From Wocania ichthyoenteri Th78 (GTDB lineage Bacteria > Bacteroidota > Bacteroidia > Flavobacteriales > Flavobacteriaceae): DNA of 64,000 bases. The stretch is from positions 2,005,169 through 2,069,168 of the forward strand of contig NZ_KN525716.1 in NCBI RefSeq assembly GCF_000789235.1, written 5' to 3'. Position 1 is the stretch's first letter, and every line of letters begins with the position of its first letter. Positions 18,534 through 25,742 of this stretch are shown piece after piece. Under the pieces are notes generated by a model, which saw only the letters and a list, made by a program, of their open reading frames with translations, did not search any database and had not been told where the DNA came from. The translations under genes were made by a program, and so were the position numbers.

Positions 18534-18789
18534 TTATTCTCTTTTTAGTAGCATTAATAACATCATTATTGGGTTTAACTAATCCTTTTTCACTTTGAAT
18601 TTTACTTAAACCTAAAGCTTTTCTAATCTCTAAAGCTTTAGGTTCTTCTAAAACATCATTAGCTACTTCACTTAAAACAAACTCCATGTAATTTTTAAGA
18701 TTTCGTCCTTGTCTTTTTGCTTTTTCTTCAAGAATAGCAAGTGTTTCTTCACTTAAAACTATTTCTTTTCGTTTTTTATTCAACAACAT
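18505..18789 (-). CDS. Antitoxin of the RelE/ParE pair
   Basis: A 94-residue basic protein. The N-terminal half (EIVLSEETLAILEEKAKRQG, LKNYMEFVLSEVAND) resembles a ribbon-helix-helix DNA-binding unit, and the C-terminal half is a likely toxin-wrapping tail. It precedes and overlaps the toxin. Two 11-bp direct repeats just upstream of the start are candidate operators for autoregulation. Confidence 0.75.
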   Translation of the reverse strand: MLLNKKRKEIVLSEETLAILEEKAKRQGRNLKNYMEFVLSEVANDVLEEPKALEIRKALGLSKIQSEKGLVKPNNDVINATKKRINASSVDKTS

Positions 18790-18793
18790 AACA

Positions 18794-18826
18794 GTATAAT
18801 TTACATTAAATATACGTATAATTTAC
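18794..18826. promoter_or_regulatory. Candidate operator of the toxin-antitoxin operon
   Basis: GTATAATTTAC occurs twice, at 18794-18804 and 18816-18826. The copies are 22 bp apart (two helical turns) and begin 5 bp upstream of the antitoxin ATG. The position and phase fit cooperative binding by the antitoxin. This is inference from pattern only. Confidence 0.5.
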
Positions 18827-18933
18827 GATAATTATTATTGAACTTAGAATTTTAGTGAATTTCAATCAAAAAAAGCTTTTCCTACTTACTAATACCTTAA
18901 AAAAATATTCTTTAATTAGTACTTAAAAGACTT

Positions 18934-18941
18934 ATATTTGC
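18934..18941 (+). promoter_or_regulatory. -7 promoter box of the PfkB kinase gene
   Basis: TATATTTG, an exact TAnnTTTG match, 20 bp upstream of the ATG at 18962. The TTG within it could be mistaken for a start codon. Confidence 0.6.
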
Positions 18942-18961
18942 AGAAAATTATAACTCCTTTT

Positions 18962-19888
18962 ATGGGCAAATTAGTAATTGTTGGTACAATGGCTTTTGAT
19001 GCTATTGAAACACCTTTCGGAAAAACCGATAAAATACTTGGTGGAGCCGCTACTTTTATTGGTCTTGCAGCATCACATTTTAATATTGACGCTACGGCAG
19101 TATCTATTGTTGGTGGCGATTTTCCTCAAGACTATTTAGACTTATTATCAAATAAAAATATTGACCTCTCTGGTGTAGAAATTGTTAAAAACGGTAAAAC
19201 GTTTTTTTGGAGCGGACGCTACCATAACGACATGAATTCTAGAGACACCTTAGTTACAGAATTAAACACGCTAGCAGATTTTAATCCTGTTGTCCCTAAG
19301 AATTATCGTGATGCAGAAGTAGTTATGTTAGGTAATTTGCACCCTATCGTCCAATCTAGTGTGTTAGATCAAATGACAACCAAACCAAAGTTAGTCATTT
19401 TAGATACTATGAATTTTTGGATGGATTCTGCTTTAAACGATTTACACAACGTTATAAAACGTGTAGATGTTATTACTATAAACGACGAGGAAGCTAGACA
19501 ATTAACTGGAGAATATTCATTGGTTGTTGCAGCTAGAAAAATCCATGACATGGGACCAAAATATGTTGTAATTAAAAAAGGAGAACACGGTGCTTTGTTG
19601 TTTCATAACGACCATGTATTTTATGCTCCTGCTTTACCGCTTGAAGAGGTTTTTGACCCAACAGGTGCCGGCGATACTTTTGCTGGTGGATTTGCTGGTT
19701 ACATTGCAAAAACAAGAGATACATCATTCGAAAACATGAAAAATGCGGTAATATATGGTTCTACATTAGCATCGTTTTGTGTTGAAAAGTTTGGAACAGA
19801 GCGCATGATAAACCTAACAAGTAAAGAAATACATAAACGCTTGCTACAGTTTAAACAACTAACGCAATTTGATATAAAATTAACATAA
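18962..19888 (+). CDS. PfkB-family sugar/nucleoside kinase
   Basis: A 308-residue ribokinase-fold kinase. LGGAATFIGLAASHF is the N-terminal glycine motif and FDPTGAGDTFAGGFAGY is the C-terminal signature with catalytic Asp and anion hole. The substrate is unknown. I chose the ATG at 18962 because an in-frame TTG at 18938 lies inside the -7 box. It is followed by a strong terminator and then by the PurF-like gene; the two are neighbours in other flavobacteria as far as I recall, which hints at a nucleotide-related role. Confidence 0.88.
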   Translation: MGKLVIVGTMAFDAIETPFGKTDKILGGAATFIGLAASHFNIDATAVSIVGGDFPQDYLDLLSNKNIDLSGVEIVKNGKTFFWSGRYHNDMNSRDTLVTELNTLADFNPVVPKNYRDAEVVMLGNLHPIVQSSVLDQMTTKPKLVILDTMNFWMDSALNDLHNVIKRVDVITINDEEARQLTGEYSLVVAARKIHDMGPKYVVIKKGEHGALLFHNDHVFYAPALPLEEVFDPTGAGDTFAGGFAGYIAKTRDTSFENMKNAVIYGSTLASFCVEKFGTERMINLTSKEIHKRLLQFKQLTQFDIKLT

Positions 19889-19890
19889 CC

Positions 19891-19918
19891 CAACGCGCTC
19901 TAAAATAGAGCGCGTTTT
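19891..19918 (+). terminator. Rho-independent terminator after the PfkB gene
   Basis: AACGCGCTCTA (19891-19901) and TAGAGCGCGTT (19905-19915) form an 11-bp GC-rich stem with an AAA loop, followed by T residues. It starts 3 bp after the kinase stop codon. Confidence 0.88.
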
Positions 19919-20002
19919 TAATTGAATATAAAACTTCAAAATAAAATTATTTTGAAAACAAATTTTTTTTATTTCAACTAAAGTGAAAACCTTTATATAC
20001 TT

Positions 20003-21901
20003 ATGAGTGATGCACTAAAACACGAATGTGGAATAGCCATGATAAGGCTTTTAAAACCGCTAGAATATTATAAAGAAAAATATGGTAGCGCATTTTATGG
20101 TGTTAATAAAATGTATTTAATGATGGAAAAACAGCACAATCGTGGGCAAGATGGCGCTGGATTTGCAAGCATTAAACTAGATACAAAACCTGGTGAACGA
20201 TATATAAGTCGTGTGCGCTCTATAGCACAACAACCTATACAGGATATTTTTGCGCAAATTAACGAACGTGTTAATAAAGAACTTACCAAACACCCTGAGT
20301 ATGTTGATGATGTCGCAGCACAAAAAAAGAACATTCCATATATAGGCGAAGTGCTATTAGGTCATGTACGTTACGGAACTTTTGGAAAGAATAGCGTAGA
20401 AAGTGTACATCCGTTTTTAAGGCAAAACAATTGGATGCACAGAAACTTAATAATGGCAGGAAACTTTAACATGACTAATGTTAAAGAGCTTTTTGGCAAC
20501 CTTATCGAGTTAGGGCAGCACCCAAAAGAATATACTGACACCATTACTATTATGGAGAAAATTGGTCATTTTTTAGATGATGCCGTTAGCAAAATTTATA
20601 AAGAGTTAAAAAAAGAAGGCTATAATAAAAGAGAAGCCTCACCACTAATTGCAGAACGCCTTAAAGTAAGTAAAATATTGCGACGCGCTGCCAAAAATTG
20701 GGATGGTGGTTATGCTATGGCAGGACTTATTGGACATGGTGATGCTTTTGTTTTAAGAGATCCAGCAGGTATTCGTCCAACATATTATTATAAAGATGAC
20801 GAAATAGTTGTAGTCGCATCAGAGCGTCCAGTAATTCAAACGGTTTTTAATGTAGGTTTTGATGACGTTAAAGAGTTAGATCCTGGTCATGCCATTATCA
20901 CCAAAAAATCAGGGCAAGTAGCTATTAAAAAAATATTAGAACCCTTAGAAAGAAAATCATGTTCGTTTGAGCGTATTTATTTTTCTCGAGGAAGTGATGC
21001 CGAAATATATCAAGAGCGTAAAATGCTAGGTAAATTATTAATGCCTAAAGTTCTTGAAGCTATTGAAGGTGACACGAAAAACACCGTGTTTTCATACATC
21101 CCAAATACCGCTGAAACTTCCTTTTTTGGAATGATTGAAACCGTTGAAGATTATTTAAACGAAAAGAAAACAGAGGCCATTTTAAGCGGAGGCGGAAAAA
21201 TGTCTGCCAAAAAAGTGACCGAGATTTTAGAAGAAAGACCTCGCATAGAAAAAATAGCCATTAAAGACGTTAAGTTACGTACGTTTATAACCGAAGATAG
21301 TAGTCGAGACGATTTAGTAGCTCATGTTTACGATGTTACTTATGGCGTTATAAAACCAACCGATAATTTAGTTATTATAGACGATAGTATAGTACGTGGT
21401 ACAACTTTAAAAATGAGTATTCTTAAAATGCTAGATAGATTGCATCCTAAAAAGATTGTAGTAGTTTCTTCGGCACCACAAATACGTTATCCAGATTGTT
21501 ATGGTATAGATATGGCAAATCTTGAAACGCTAATAGCTTTTAGAGCTGCATTAGCCTTGTTAAAAGATAGAAATATGTATCATATAGTAGACGAGGTTTA
21601 TAATAAATGTTTGAGTCAAACTAATTTAGATGACAAAAATGTAAAGAATTTTGTTAAAGAAATTTATGATCCTTTTACTGATGAAGAAATATCTGATAAA
21701 GCTTCAGAATTGTTAAGTGATGAAAGTATAAAAGCAGAAGTGAAAATTATTTTTCAGCCTGTAGAAAACTTACACAAAGCTTGTCCAGAGCATTTAGGCG
21801 ATTGGTACTTTACAGGAAACTATCCTACAGTTGGAGGAAACAGAGTTGTAAATAGAGCCTTTATTAATTTTTACGAAGGCAATAATGAGCGCGCTTACTA
21901 A
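20003..21901 (+). CDS. PurF-like amidophosphoribosyltransferase paralogue
   Basis: A 632-residue protein. It has an N-terminal class II glutamine amidotransferase domain (Cys in HECGIAM, then HNRGQDGAGFA and GHVRYGTFG) and a C-terminal phosphoribosyltransferase domain with the PRPP loop LVIIDDSIVRGTTL. It is longer than typical PurF (~470-510), with a helical insertion around residues 85-110 and a C-terminal extension. The Cys sits at position 9, not 2, so N-terminal processing as in classic PurF is not obvious. It may be the purine-pathway enzyme or a paralogue. Confidence 0.8.
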   Translation: MSDALKHECGIAMIRLLKPLEYYKEKYGSAFYGVNKMYLMMEKQHNRGQDGAGFASIKLDTKPGERYISRVRSIAQQPIQDIFAQINERVNKELTKHPEYVDDVAAQKKNIPYIGEVLLGHVRYGTFGKNSVESVHPFLRQNNWMHRNLIMAGNFNMTNVKELFGNLIELGQHPKEYTDTITIMEKIGHFLDDAVSKIYKELKKEGYNKREASPLIAERLKVSKILRRAAKNWDGGYAMAGLIGHGDAFVLRDPAGIRPTYYYKDDEIVVVASERPVIQTVFNVGFDDVKELDPGHAIITKKSGQVAIKKILEPLERKSCSFERIYFSRGSDAEIYQERKMLGKLLMPKVLEAIEGDTKNTVFSYIPNTAETSFFGMIETVEDYLNEKKTEAILSGGGKMSAKKVTEILEERPRIEKIAIKDVKLRTFITEDSSRDDLVAHVYDVTYGVIKPTDNLVIIDDSIVRGTTLKMSILKMLDRLHPKKIVVVSSAPQIRYPDCYGIDMANLETLIAFRAALALLKDRNMYHIVDEVYNKCLSQTNLDDKNVKNFVKEIYDPFTDEEISDKASELLSDESIKAEVKIIFQPVENLHKACPEHLGDWYFTGNYPTVGGNRVVNRAFINFYEGNNERAY

Positions 21902-22016
21902 GTGAAGAAAATATAATTTTAACATACATTTTTTAGCAAAAAAACATTTAATCCGAAAATTATGCTGTTTGTCTAAAAAATAATCGATTTATGTTAAATA
22001 CGTATAAATTGGTCTC
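21902..22016. other. Leader region before the tandem small RNA units
   Basis: No gene is seen on either strand. TAAATTGG (22005-22012) is a one-mismatch -7 box 5 bp before the first conserved unit. A minus-strand open frame here (21960-22145) runs across the first small RNA unit and has no family features. Confidence 0.35.
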
Positions 22017-22089
22017 ACCATAACATAAGTAGGTTAAGTTCATGGTAGATTTGGGGCAAAAAAAGGTGAACATCTGTTCGCCTTTTTTT
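22017..22089 (+). ncRNA. Candidate small RNA, unit 1
   Basis: A 73-nt unit. ACCAT at its 5' end pairs with ATGGT 20 nt later, followed by a single-stranded AGATTTGGGGC and a terminator hairpin (AAGGTGAAC / GTTCGCCTT, one G-T wobble) with seven Ts. Unit 2 at 22230 repeats it almost exactly, and the similarity stops at the predicted transcript borders. That pattern, with a plausible -7 box upstream, fits a transcribed small RNA. No coding potential is evident. Confidence 0.6.
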
Positions 22090-22217
22090 ATGCCTTTTAT
22101 TAACACATCCAATTTATTTCTAACACCTCCTTTCATCTTAAACATCTAGCAAAATTTCTTTTAAGCCAATATATAAGTCGTTTAACTAAAATATTTTAGT
22201 AAGCTGTTTTAGCATTA

Positions 22218-22225
22218 TATATTTG
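22218..22225 (+). promoter_or_regulatory. -7 promoter box of small RNA unit 2
   Basis: TATATTTG, an exact TAnnTTTG match, ending 5 bp before the first conserved base (22230) of the second unit. This places a transcription start near that base. Confidence 0.6.
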
Positions 22226-22229
22226 TACC

Positions 22230-22298
22230 ACCATAACATAAGTAGGTTAAGTTCATGGTAGATTTGGGGCAAAAAGGTGAACACTCGTTCACCTTTTT
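22230..22298 (+). ncRNA. Candidate small RNA, unit 2
   Basis: A 69-nt near-copy of unit 1: the first 44 nt are identical. The terminator stem is AGGTGAAC/GTTCACCT with a different loop (ACTC instead of ATCT), so base pairing is kept while sequence changes. It ends in a T run. A perfect -7 box precedes it. Two tandem copies with their own promoters and terminators suggest paralogous regulatory RNAs. Confidence 0.62.
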
Positions 22299-22330
22299 CA
22301 TTTTATATTAATTCTCACCTTTCGACTTTA

Positions 22331-22367
22331 GTTTATCTTGAGCGAAGACGAAAGACTCAAGATAAAC
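22331..22367. repeat. Long hairpin with GAGCGaAGaCGAA loop
   Basis: GTTTATCTTGAG (22331-22342) and CTCAAGATAAAC (22356-22367) form a perfect 12-bp stem. The loop contains GCGAAGACGAAAGA, related to the repeats at 27832 and 58985. The remainder of the gap (22299-22330 and 22368-22534) shows no gene. Confidence 0.65.
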
Positions 22368-22564
22368 TTCAGCAGAAATCTCTTTTTATAATTTTTTGTT
22401 TCTGTCTCACCCACAAATAAAAGTCTTTTAGGTAATGCCATAAAAAATTATCTTTACAGGATAACAGTAATAAAAATCTTATTATATTCTGATATATTTA
22501 CGGGATATGAGTAATAAATGTTACGATATAACGAGTTGTAGGTAATTTACGCAAAGGAATATTT

Positions 22565-23653
22565 ATGAAATTTATTTTCTCAATTTTAGGTTTTTTCTTA
22601 TTTGCTAACGTGGTATGCGCCCAGAAAATAGCTGATAAACCTGAACTAAAAATTCACACAAAATTTACACTTGAATTAATAACAAAAGATTCTACTCAAT
22701 TTGATTATCGGATTTTAAAATCTGAACCTTATAAAAGTGATAATGATTCGGATTCGGCACGAAAAGCTCTTGATGATAGTCTTAAATTTAACCAAGTTCA
22801 AGGTGTTTTTACAAATGGGAATTTTGGTAGTAGAAAAGCTACTTTATTAGTGATTAAAACTGGAAATGAAAATCCGTTAGATTACAATCTATATATTCAG
22901 CGAAATGGAAAAAGGAAATTCAAGAAAACCTCTACAATCAATATAAGTCAATCACCTACTATTGAAGTCTGGCAGGAAGAGCTATCATCTTTAAAGATTT
23001 TAGATTTTAAAAAAGTAAAGGTTTCGCCTATTCTACCAGAAATTAAAATCGATACAACTTGCTATAGCACATATGATATTTTGGATGGGAATAAACTTTT
23101 CGAAAAACAACTACCTTTTGTCTTAGATATAGTTACAGACAATAGAAAGAAAATTGAAATTGATAAAGTCAAAAGATATGAAGACTCTATTAACTCTATA
23201 GAAAAATCAAATTGGGGATATTTAAATAATCTCTTGATTAAAAAGGACGAAAGATATATGGATGGCTACTTAAATAGTCGAAAAATTGCTCAACCTTTAG
23301 TTTTCGAAATAACAGAATGTCCTTTTCTCAAAAGGAATACAGCATATTACTTTACTAAACGTAAAAAGGATATACGGCTTGTAATGTTCCAATGGAAATT
23401 GAGATGGGTTGATGGATGGCAGTCTAAAGACCACTTGAGTATCTCTGAAAACTACAATGAAAAGTTTGAGTTTTTAAAAACCAAGCTATCCGAATTTATG
23501 TCTATTGATAAAAAAGAACATCCAAATCACAGTTCAGATTCATATGAAATCGTTTGGTTTAAAAAGAATGATATATTAGCTAAATTGAGTTTTTATATAA
23601 ATGATAGATATAAGAATTATTCATTGAGTTTACACATATACAAAGAAGAATAA
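22565..23653 (+). CDS. Secreted protein of unknown function (cassette 1)
   Basis: A 362-residue protein with a clear Sec signal peptide (MKFIFSILGFFLFANVVCAQ). I do not recognise the mature domain. It is rich in Lys, Asp and aromatic residues, has a possible beta-rich central region (around 90-160) and a C-terminal SYEIVWFKKNDILAKLSFYIND. No lipobox is present. It is the only gene of the first cassette, starting 30 bp after the cassette boundary and ending 8 bp before the attC-like site. Confidence 0.7.
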   Translation: MKFIFSILGFFLFANVVCAQKIADKPELKIHTKFTLELITKDSTQFDYRILKSEPYKSDNDSDSARKALDDSLKFNQVQGVFTNGNFGSRKATLLVIKTGNENPLDYNLYIQRNGKRKFKKTSTINISQSPTIEVWQEELSSLKILDFKKVKVSPILPEIKIDTTCYSTYDILDGNKLFEKQLPFVLDIVTDNRKKIEIDKVKRYEDSINSIEKSNWGYLNNLLIKKDERYMDGYLNSRKIAQPLVFEITECPFLKRNTAYYFTKRKKDIRLVMFQWKLRWVDGWQSKDHLSISENYNEKFEFLKTKLSEFMSIDKKEHPNHSSDSYEIVWFKKNDILAKLSFYINDRYKNYSLSLHIYKEE

Positions 23654-23660
23654 AAAACTA

Positions 23661-23792
23661 CCTACAACAATGGCTATAAACAATTGCTATTACAGGCTAA
23701 TCCTGAAAATTTCTGCGGAATTTTCAGCTTGTCGTGTACTTGCAAAAGTCTGTGTTAGCCCACGCAACTGTTCATAGCCGATAACGTTAGGA
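23661..23792 (+). other. attC-like recombination site 1
   Basis: Left arm CCTACAAC-aat-GGCTATAAACAATTGC; the right arm in reverse complement reads CCTAAC-gttatc-GGCTATGAACAGTTGC, ending at the next GTT (23786). A central stem CTGAAAATT/AATTTTCAG (23703-23727) and GGCTAA/TTAGCC complete the fold. The spacer between R and L boxes is 3 nt on the left and 6 nt on the right. Confidence 0.72.
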
Positions 23793-24102
23793 AGAATAAC
23801 CACAAGGGCACGCAAACGAAACATTAAATTTTTTAGGCAATAGATGAATTAATAGCAACACGTAACCATAAATCAAGTCACAGCACAAGCTTATCGCTTA
23901 TCATAAAATTTAAAATTTCCACTGTTTGCTTATTCTTCCTAACCCGCAAAGTATAGACTGCACTCTGACTAACTTTTAGTATATTTATTAACTAATTGAA
24001 AACCCTTATGGTAACTACTACCTAACAAGCTATAAGATTCATAGAGCGCAGCAAACGGTTCCAACCTGTATGCTGCGCATCCACGAACCTTATACTTTGC
24101 GG
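23786..24102 (+). other. Cassette 2, no gene recognised
   Basis: This unit has no plausible coding sequence on either strand. It begins GTTAGGAAGAATAA, and the exact 14-bp reverse complement ends at 23943. Directly after it, AACCCGCAAAGTATA (23941-23955) is a perfect 15-bp complement to 24091-24105. The 23930-23965 segment therefore resembles an inverted right half of an attC site. It may be a non-coding cassette or the remnant of a rearrangement. Confidence 0.55.
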
Positions 24103-24109
24103 GTTGTAA
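24018..24109 (+). other. attC-like recombination site 2
   Basis: Left arm CTACCTAAC-aagc-TATAAGATTCATAGAGCGCAGC; the right arm in reverse complement reads CAAC, a spacer, then TATAAGGTTCGTGG and ATGCGCAGC. One extra unpaired T on the right arm resembles an extrahelical base. The site ends at GTT 24103-24105 and is ~92 nt, a usual attC length. A second, competing 15-bp pairing of the same right arm exists with 23941-23955. Confidence 0.6.
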
Positions 24110-24132
24110 AACATTTGAGAAAACTGAAAAAC

Positions 24133-24534
24133 TTGACCAATAGATATATTATTTTACTTTTCTTTCTGACAGTCGGACTAAGTTCTTGTGATAATCTGAC
24201 ACAAAAGGAATTTTTCGACAAAATGGTTTATAAAGAATATCAATCAAACTATGACGGAATAGTTACTGAAAAATATATCGATAAGCATAATCACGCAAGA
24301 CCGATAATTATTATTCGACATCAAATTTTTGGAGATAAGAAAAAAGATTTTGTTTTTCAAAGTTCTAAACTATTCGACTTTATAAAAATTGGAGACACGA
24401 TTACTAAAGAAATCGAATCTTTATCAATAAACCTCAAAAGAAAAAATCTCGATACGATAATTAAATTGGATTTTGACAATATAAAAGGAAAGGGGAAATA
24501 TTATTCTGAAAATAAATATCTGACTGAAAATTGA
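24133..24534 (+). CDS. Small lipoprotein of unknown function (cassette 3)
   Basis: The frame is open from 24070, but that ATG lies inside attC-like site 2, upstream of the cassette boundary (24103). I therefore take the TTG at 24133 as start, giving a 133-residue protein with signal MTNRYIILLFFLTVGLSSCD and a lipobox Cys. The mature part is ~115 residues, rich in Lys/Ile/Asp, with a likely beta strand pair RPIIIIRHQIFG and GDTITKEIESLS. No family recognised. It is the only gene of cassette 3. Confidence 0.6.
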   Translation: MTNRYIILLFFLTVGLSSCDNLTQKEFFDKMVYKEYQSNYDGIVTEKYIDKHNHARPIIIIRHQIFGDKKKDFVFQSSKLFDFIKIGDTITKEIESLSINLKRKNLDTIIKLDFDNIKGKGKYYSENKYLTEN

Positions 24535-24542
24535 ATAAAAAC

Positions 24543-24680
24543 GTTTTACAACATTGTATAAAAATAATGCTTAAGTTTAATCCTAAATCAAAAGGTTAGC
24601 GCGTATTTGGTCACTCTGATTTTCCTGCGGAAAATCCTCGGACACAAAACCGCACTATTCTTATACGTAACCGTTGTAAG
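24543..24680 (+). other. attC-like recombination site 3
   Basis: Left arm TTTACAAC-att-GTATAAAAATAATGC; the right arm in reverse complement reads TTACAAC-ggttac-GTATAAGAATAGTGC, ending at GTT 24673-24675. A central hairpin GATTTTC/GAAAATC parallels that in site 1. The 3/6-nt spacer asymmetry is the same as in sites 1 and 4. Confidence 0.75.
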
Positions 24681-24723
24681 CAATTTGAGAAAACCGCCAA
24701 AAATATAAAGGTGTTAACATAAA

Positions 24724-25188
24724 ATGAAATTAAACGAATATTTAGCTAATCGACTAAAGGAAATTTTTACTGAAGGAAAATGGGTTTTAGGTACAAATTT
24801 CAAAGAACAAATAATTGACCTTGATTGGAAACAAGCAACTCAAAAAATAGATAACTTTAACACTATTGCTGATTTGACTTTTCACATTGATTACTATATA
24901 GCTGGAGTAAAAAAAGTTCTTAGAGGAGGAACACTCGATATACGAGACAAATATAGTTTTGATTACCCACCTATAAAATCTGAACAAGATTGGCGAAACT
25001 TAGTGAATAAGTTTTGCCTTGACTCGGAAGAATTTATTGAACTTGTTGAAAAGATGTCAGAAGAAAAAATATTATCGGACTTTGTAGATAAACAATATGG
25101 GACTTATTTCCGGAATATTGACGCAATGATTGAACACACTTATTATCATCTTGGACAAATAATACTCATTAAAAAACGAATTAAATAA
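24724..25188 (+). CDS. DinB-like metal-binding four-helix protein (cassette 4)
   Basis: A 154-residue alpha-helical protein with the DinB/YfiT pattern: a first His in ADLTFHIDYYIAG and a His pair in MIEHTYYHLGQIILI near the C-terminus, forming a likely metal triad. It has no signal peptide. DinB-fold members include thiol transferases and uncharacterised stress-related proteins. It is the single gene of cassette 4, 51 bp after the boundary. Confidence 0.72.
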   Translation: MKLNEYLANRLKEIFTEGKWVLGTNFKEQIIDLDWKQATQKIDNFNTIADLTFHIDYYIAGVKKVLRGGTLDIRDKYSFDYPPIKSEQDWRNLVNKFCLDSEEFIELVEKMSEEKILSDFVDKQYGTYFRNIDAMIEHTYYHLGQIILIKKRIK

Positions 25189-25193
25189 AAACT

Positions 25194-25326
25194 GCTTACA
25201 ACAAAGTATAAAAAATAGCGGTTTCAGTGTTTAAACAAAAGATATTTAATAAAAAAAAGGTCAGTTATAAACCGAAAATTAGTGCATAAAAACCAGCTAC
25301 TTTTCATATACAAGACCGTTGGCAGC
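25194..25326 (+). other. attC-like recombination site 4
   Basis: Left arm GCTTACAAC-aaa-GTATAAAAAATAGCGG; the right arm in reverse complement reads GCCAAC-ggtctt-GTATATGAAAAGTAGCTGG, ending at GTT 25318-25320. Spacers are again 3 and 6 nt. The left R box matches the 5' end of its own cassette (24673), not that of the next. Confidence 0.75.
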
Positions 25327-25370
25327 AACCTTGACCCGTCCTGAAATAAGGCTACATAATTTTAAACATT

Positions 25371-25742
25371 ATGTATAGAAATGACAAAGTAATTAGACGT
25401 TACAGTGAACCTTTCAAATTAAAAATTTTAGCCGAACTTACAACCGGAAAACACACAAAGAGCGAACTTTGTAAACTCTACTCTATTGCGCCTACAACAG
25501 TCAATGAGTGGATTAAAAAATATAATCGTAAAGACTTAATGAACACCAGAGTAAAAGTGGAAACAAAAGACGAAATATCTAGAATTAAAGCACTGCAAAA
25601 AGAGATTGAACAGCTTAAAAAACTACTGCTTAAAAAGGATTTGGATGCTATGGTATTAGATTCATATCTGGAAGTAGCTGCTGAAGATTTAGGTTATAAA
25701 TCCATTGCTGAACTAAAAAAAAAGTTAAGTATAAAGCCTTAA
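25371..25742 (+). CDS. IS3-family transposase OrfA
   Basis: A 123-residue protein with an N-terminal helix-turn-helix of the IS3 OrfA type (PFKLKILAELTTGKHTKSEL..YSIAPTTVNEWIKKY) and a C-terminal leucine-zipper-like coiled coil (KALQKEIEQLKKLLLKK). It binds the IS ends. Nine As and a G (25715-25724) near its end form a slippery stretch for -1 frameshifting into OrfB. Confidence 0.9.
   Translation: MYRNDKVIRRYSEPFKLKILAELTTGKHTKSELCKLYSIAPTTVNEWIKKYNRKDLMNTRVKVETKDEISRIKALQKEIEQLKKLLLKKDLDAMVLDSYLEVAAEDLGYKSIAELKKKLSIKP

Noticed and set aside
18938-18961. TTG start for the PfkB kinase
   Set aside because: The TTG is part of a perfect TATATTTG -7 box, and the ATG at 18962 gives the usual N-terminus.
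21960-22145. Minus-strand 61-residue open frame
   Set aside because: It overlaps small RNA unit 1 and its terminator, has no family features, and no equivalent exists across unit 2.
23654-25330. Palindromes read as plain intergenic terminators or REP repeats
   Set aside because: The within-unit complementarity between 5' end and left foot, different in each unit, is not expected of terminators or REPs and fits integron cassettes better.
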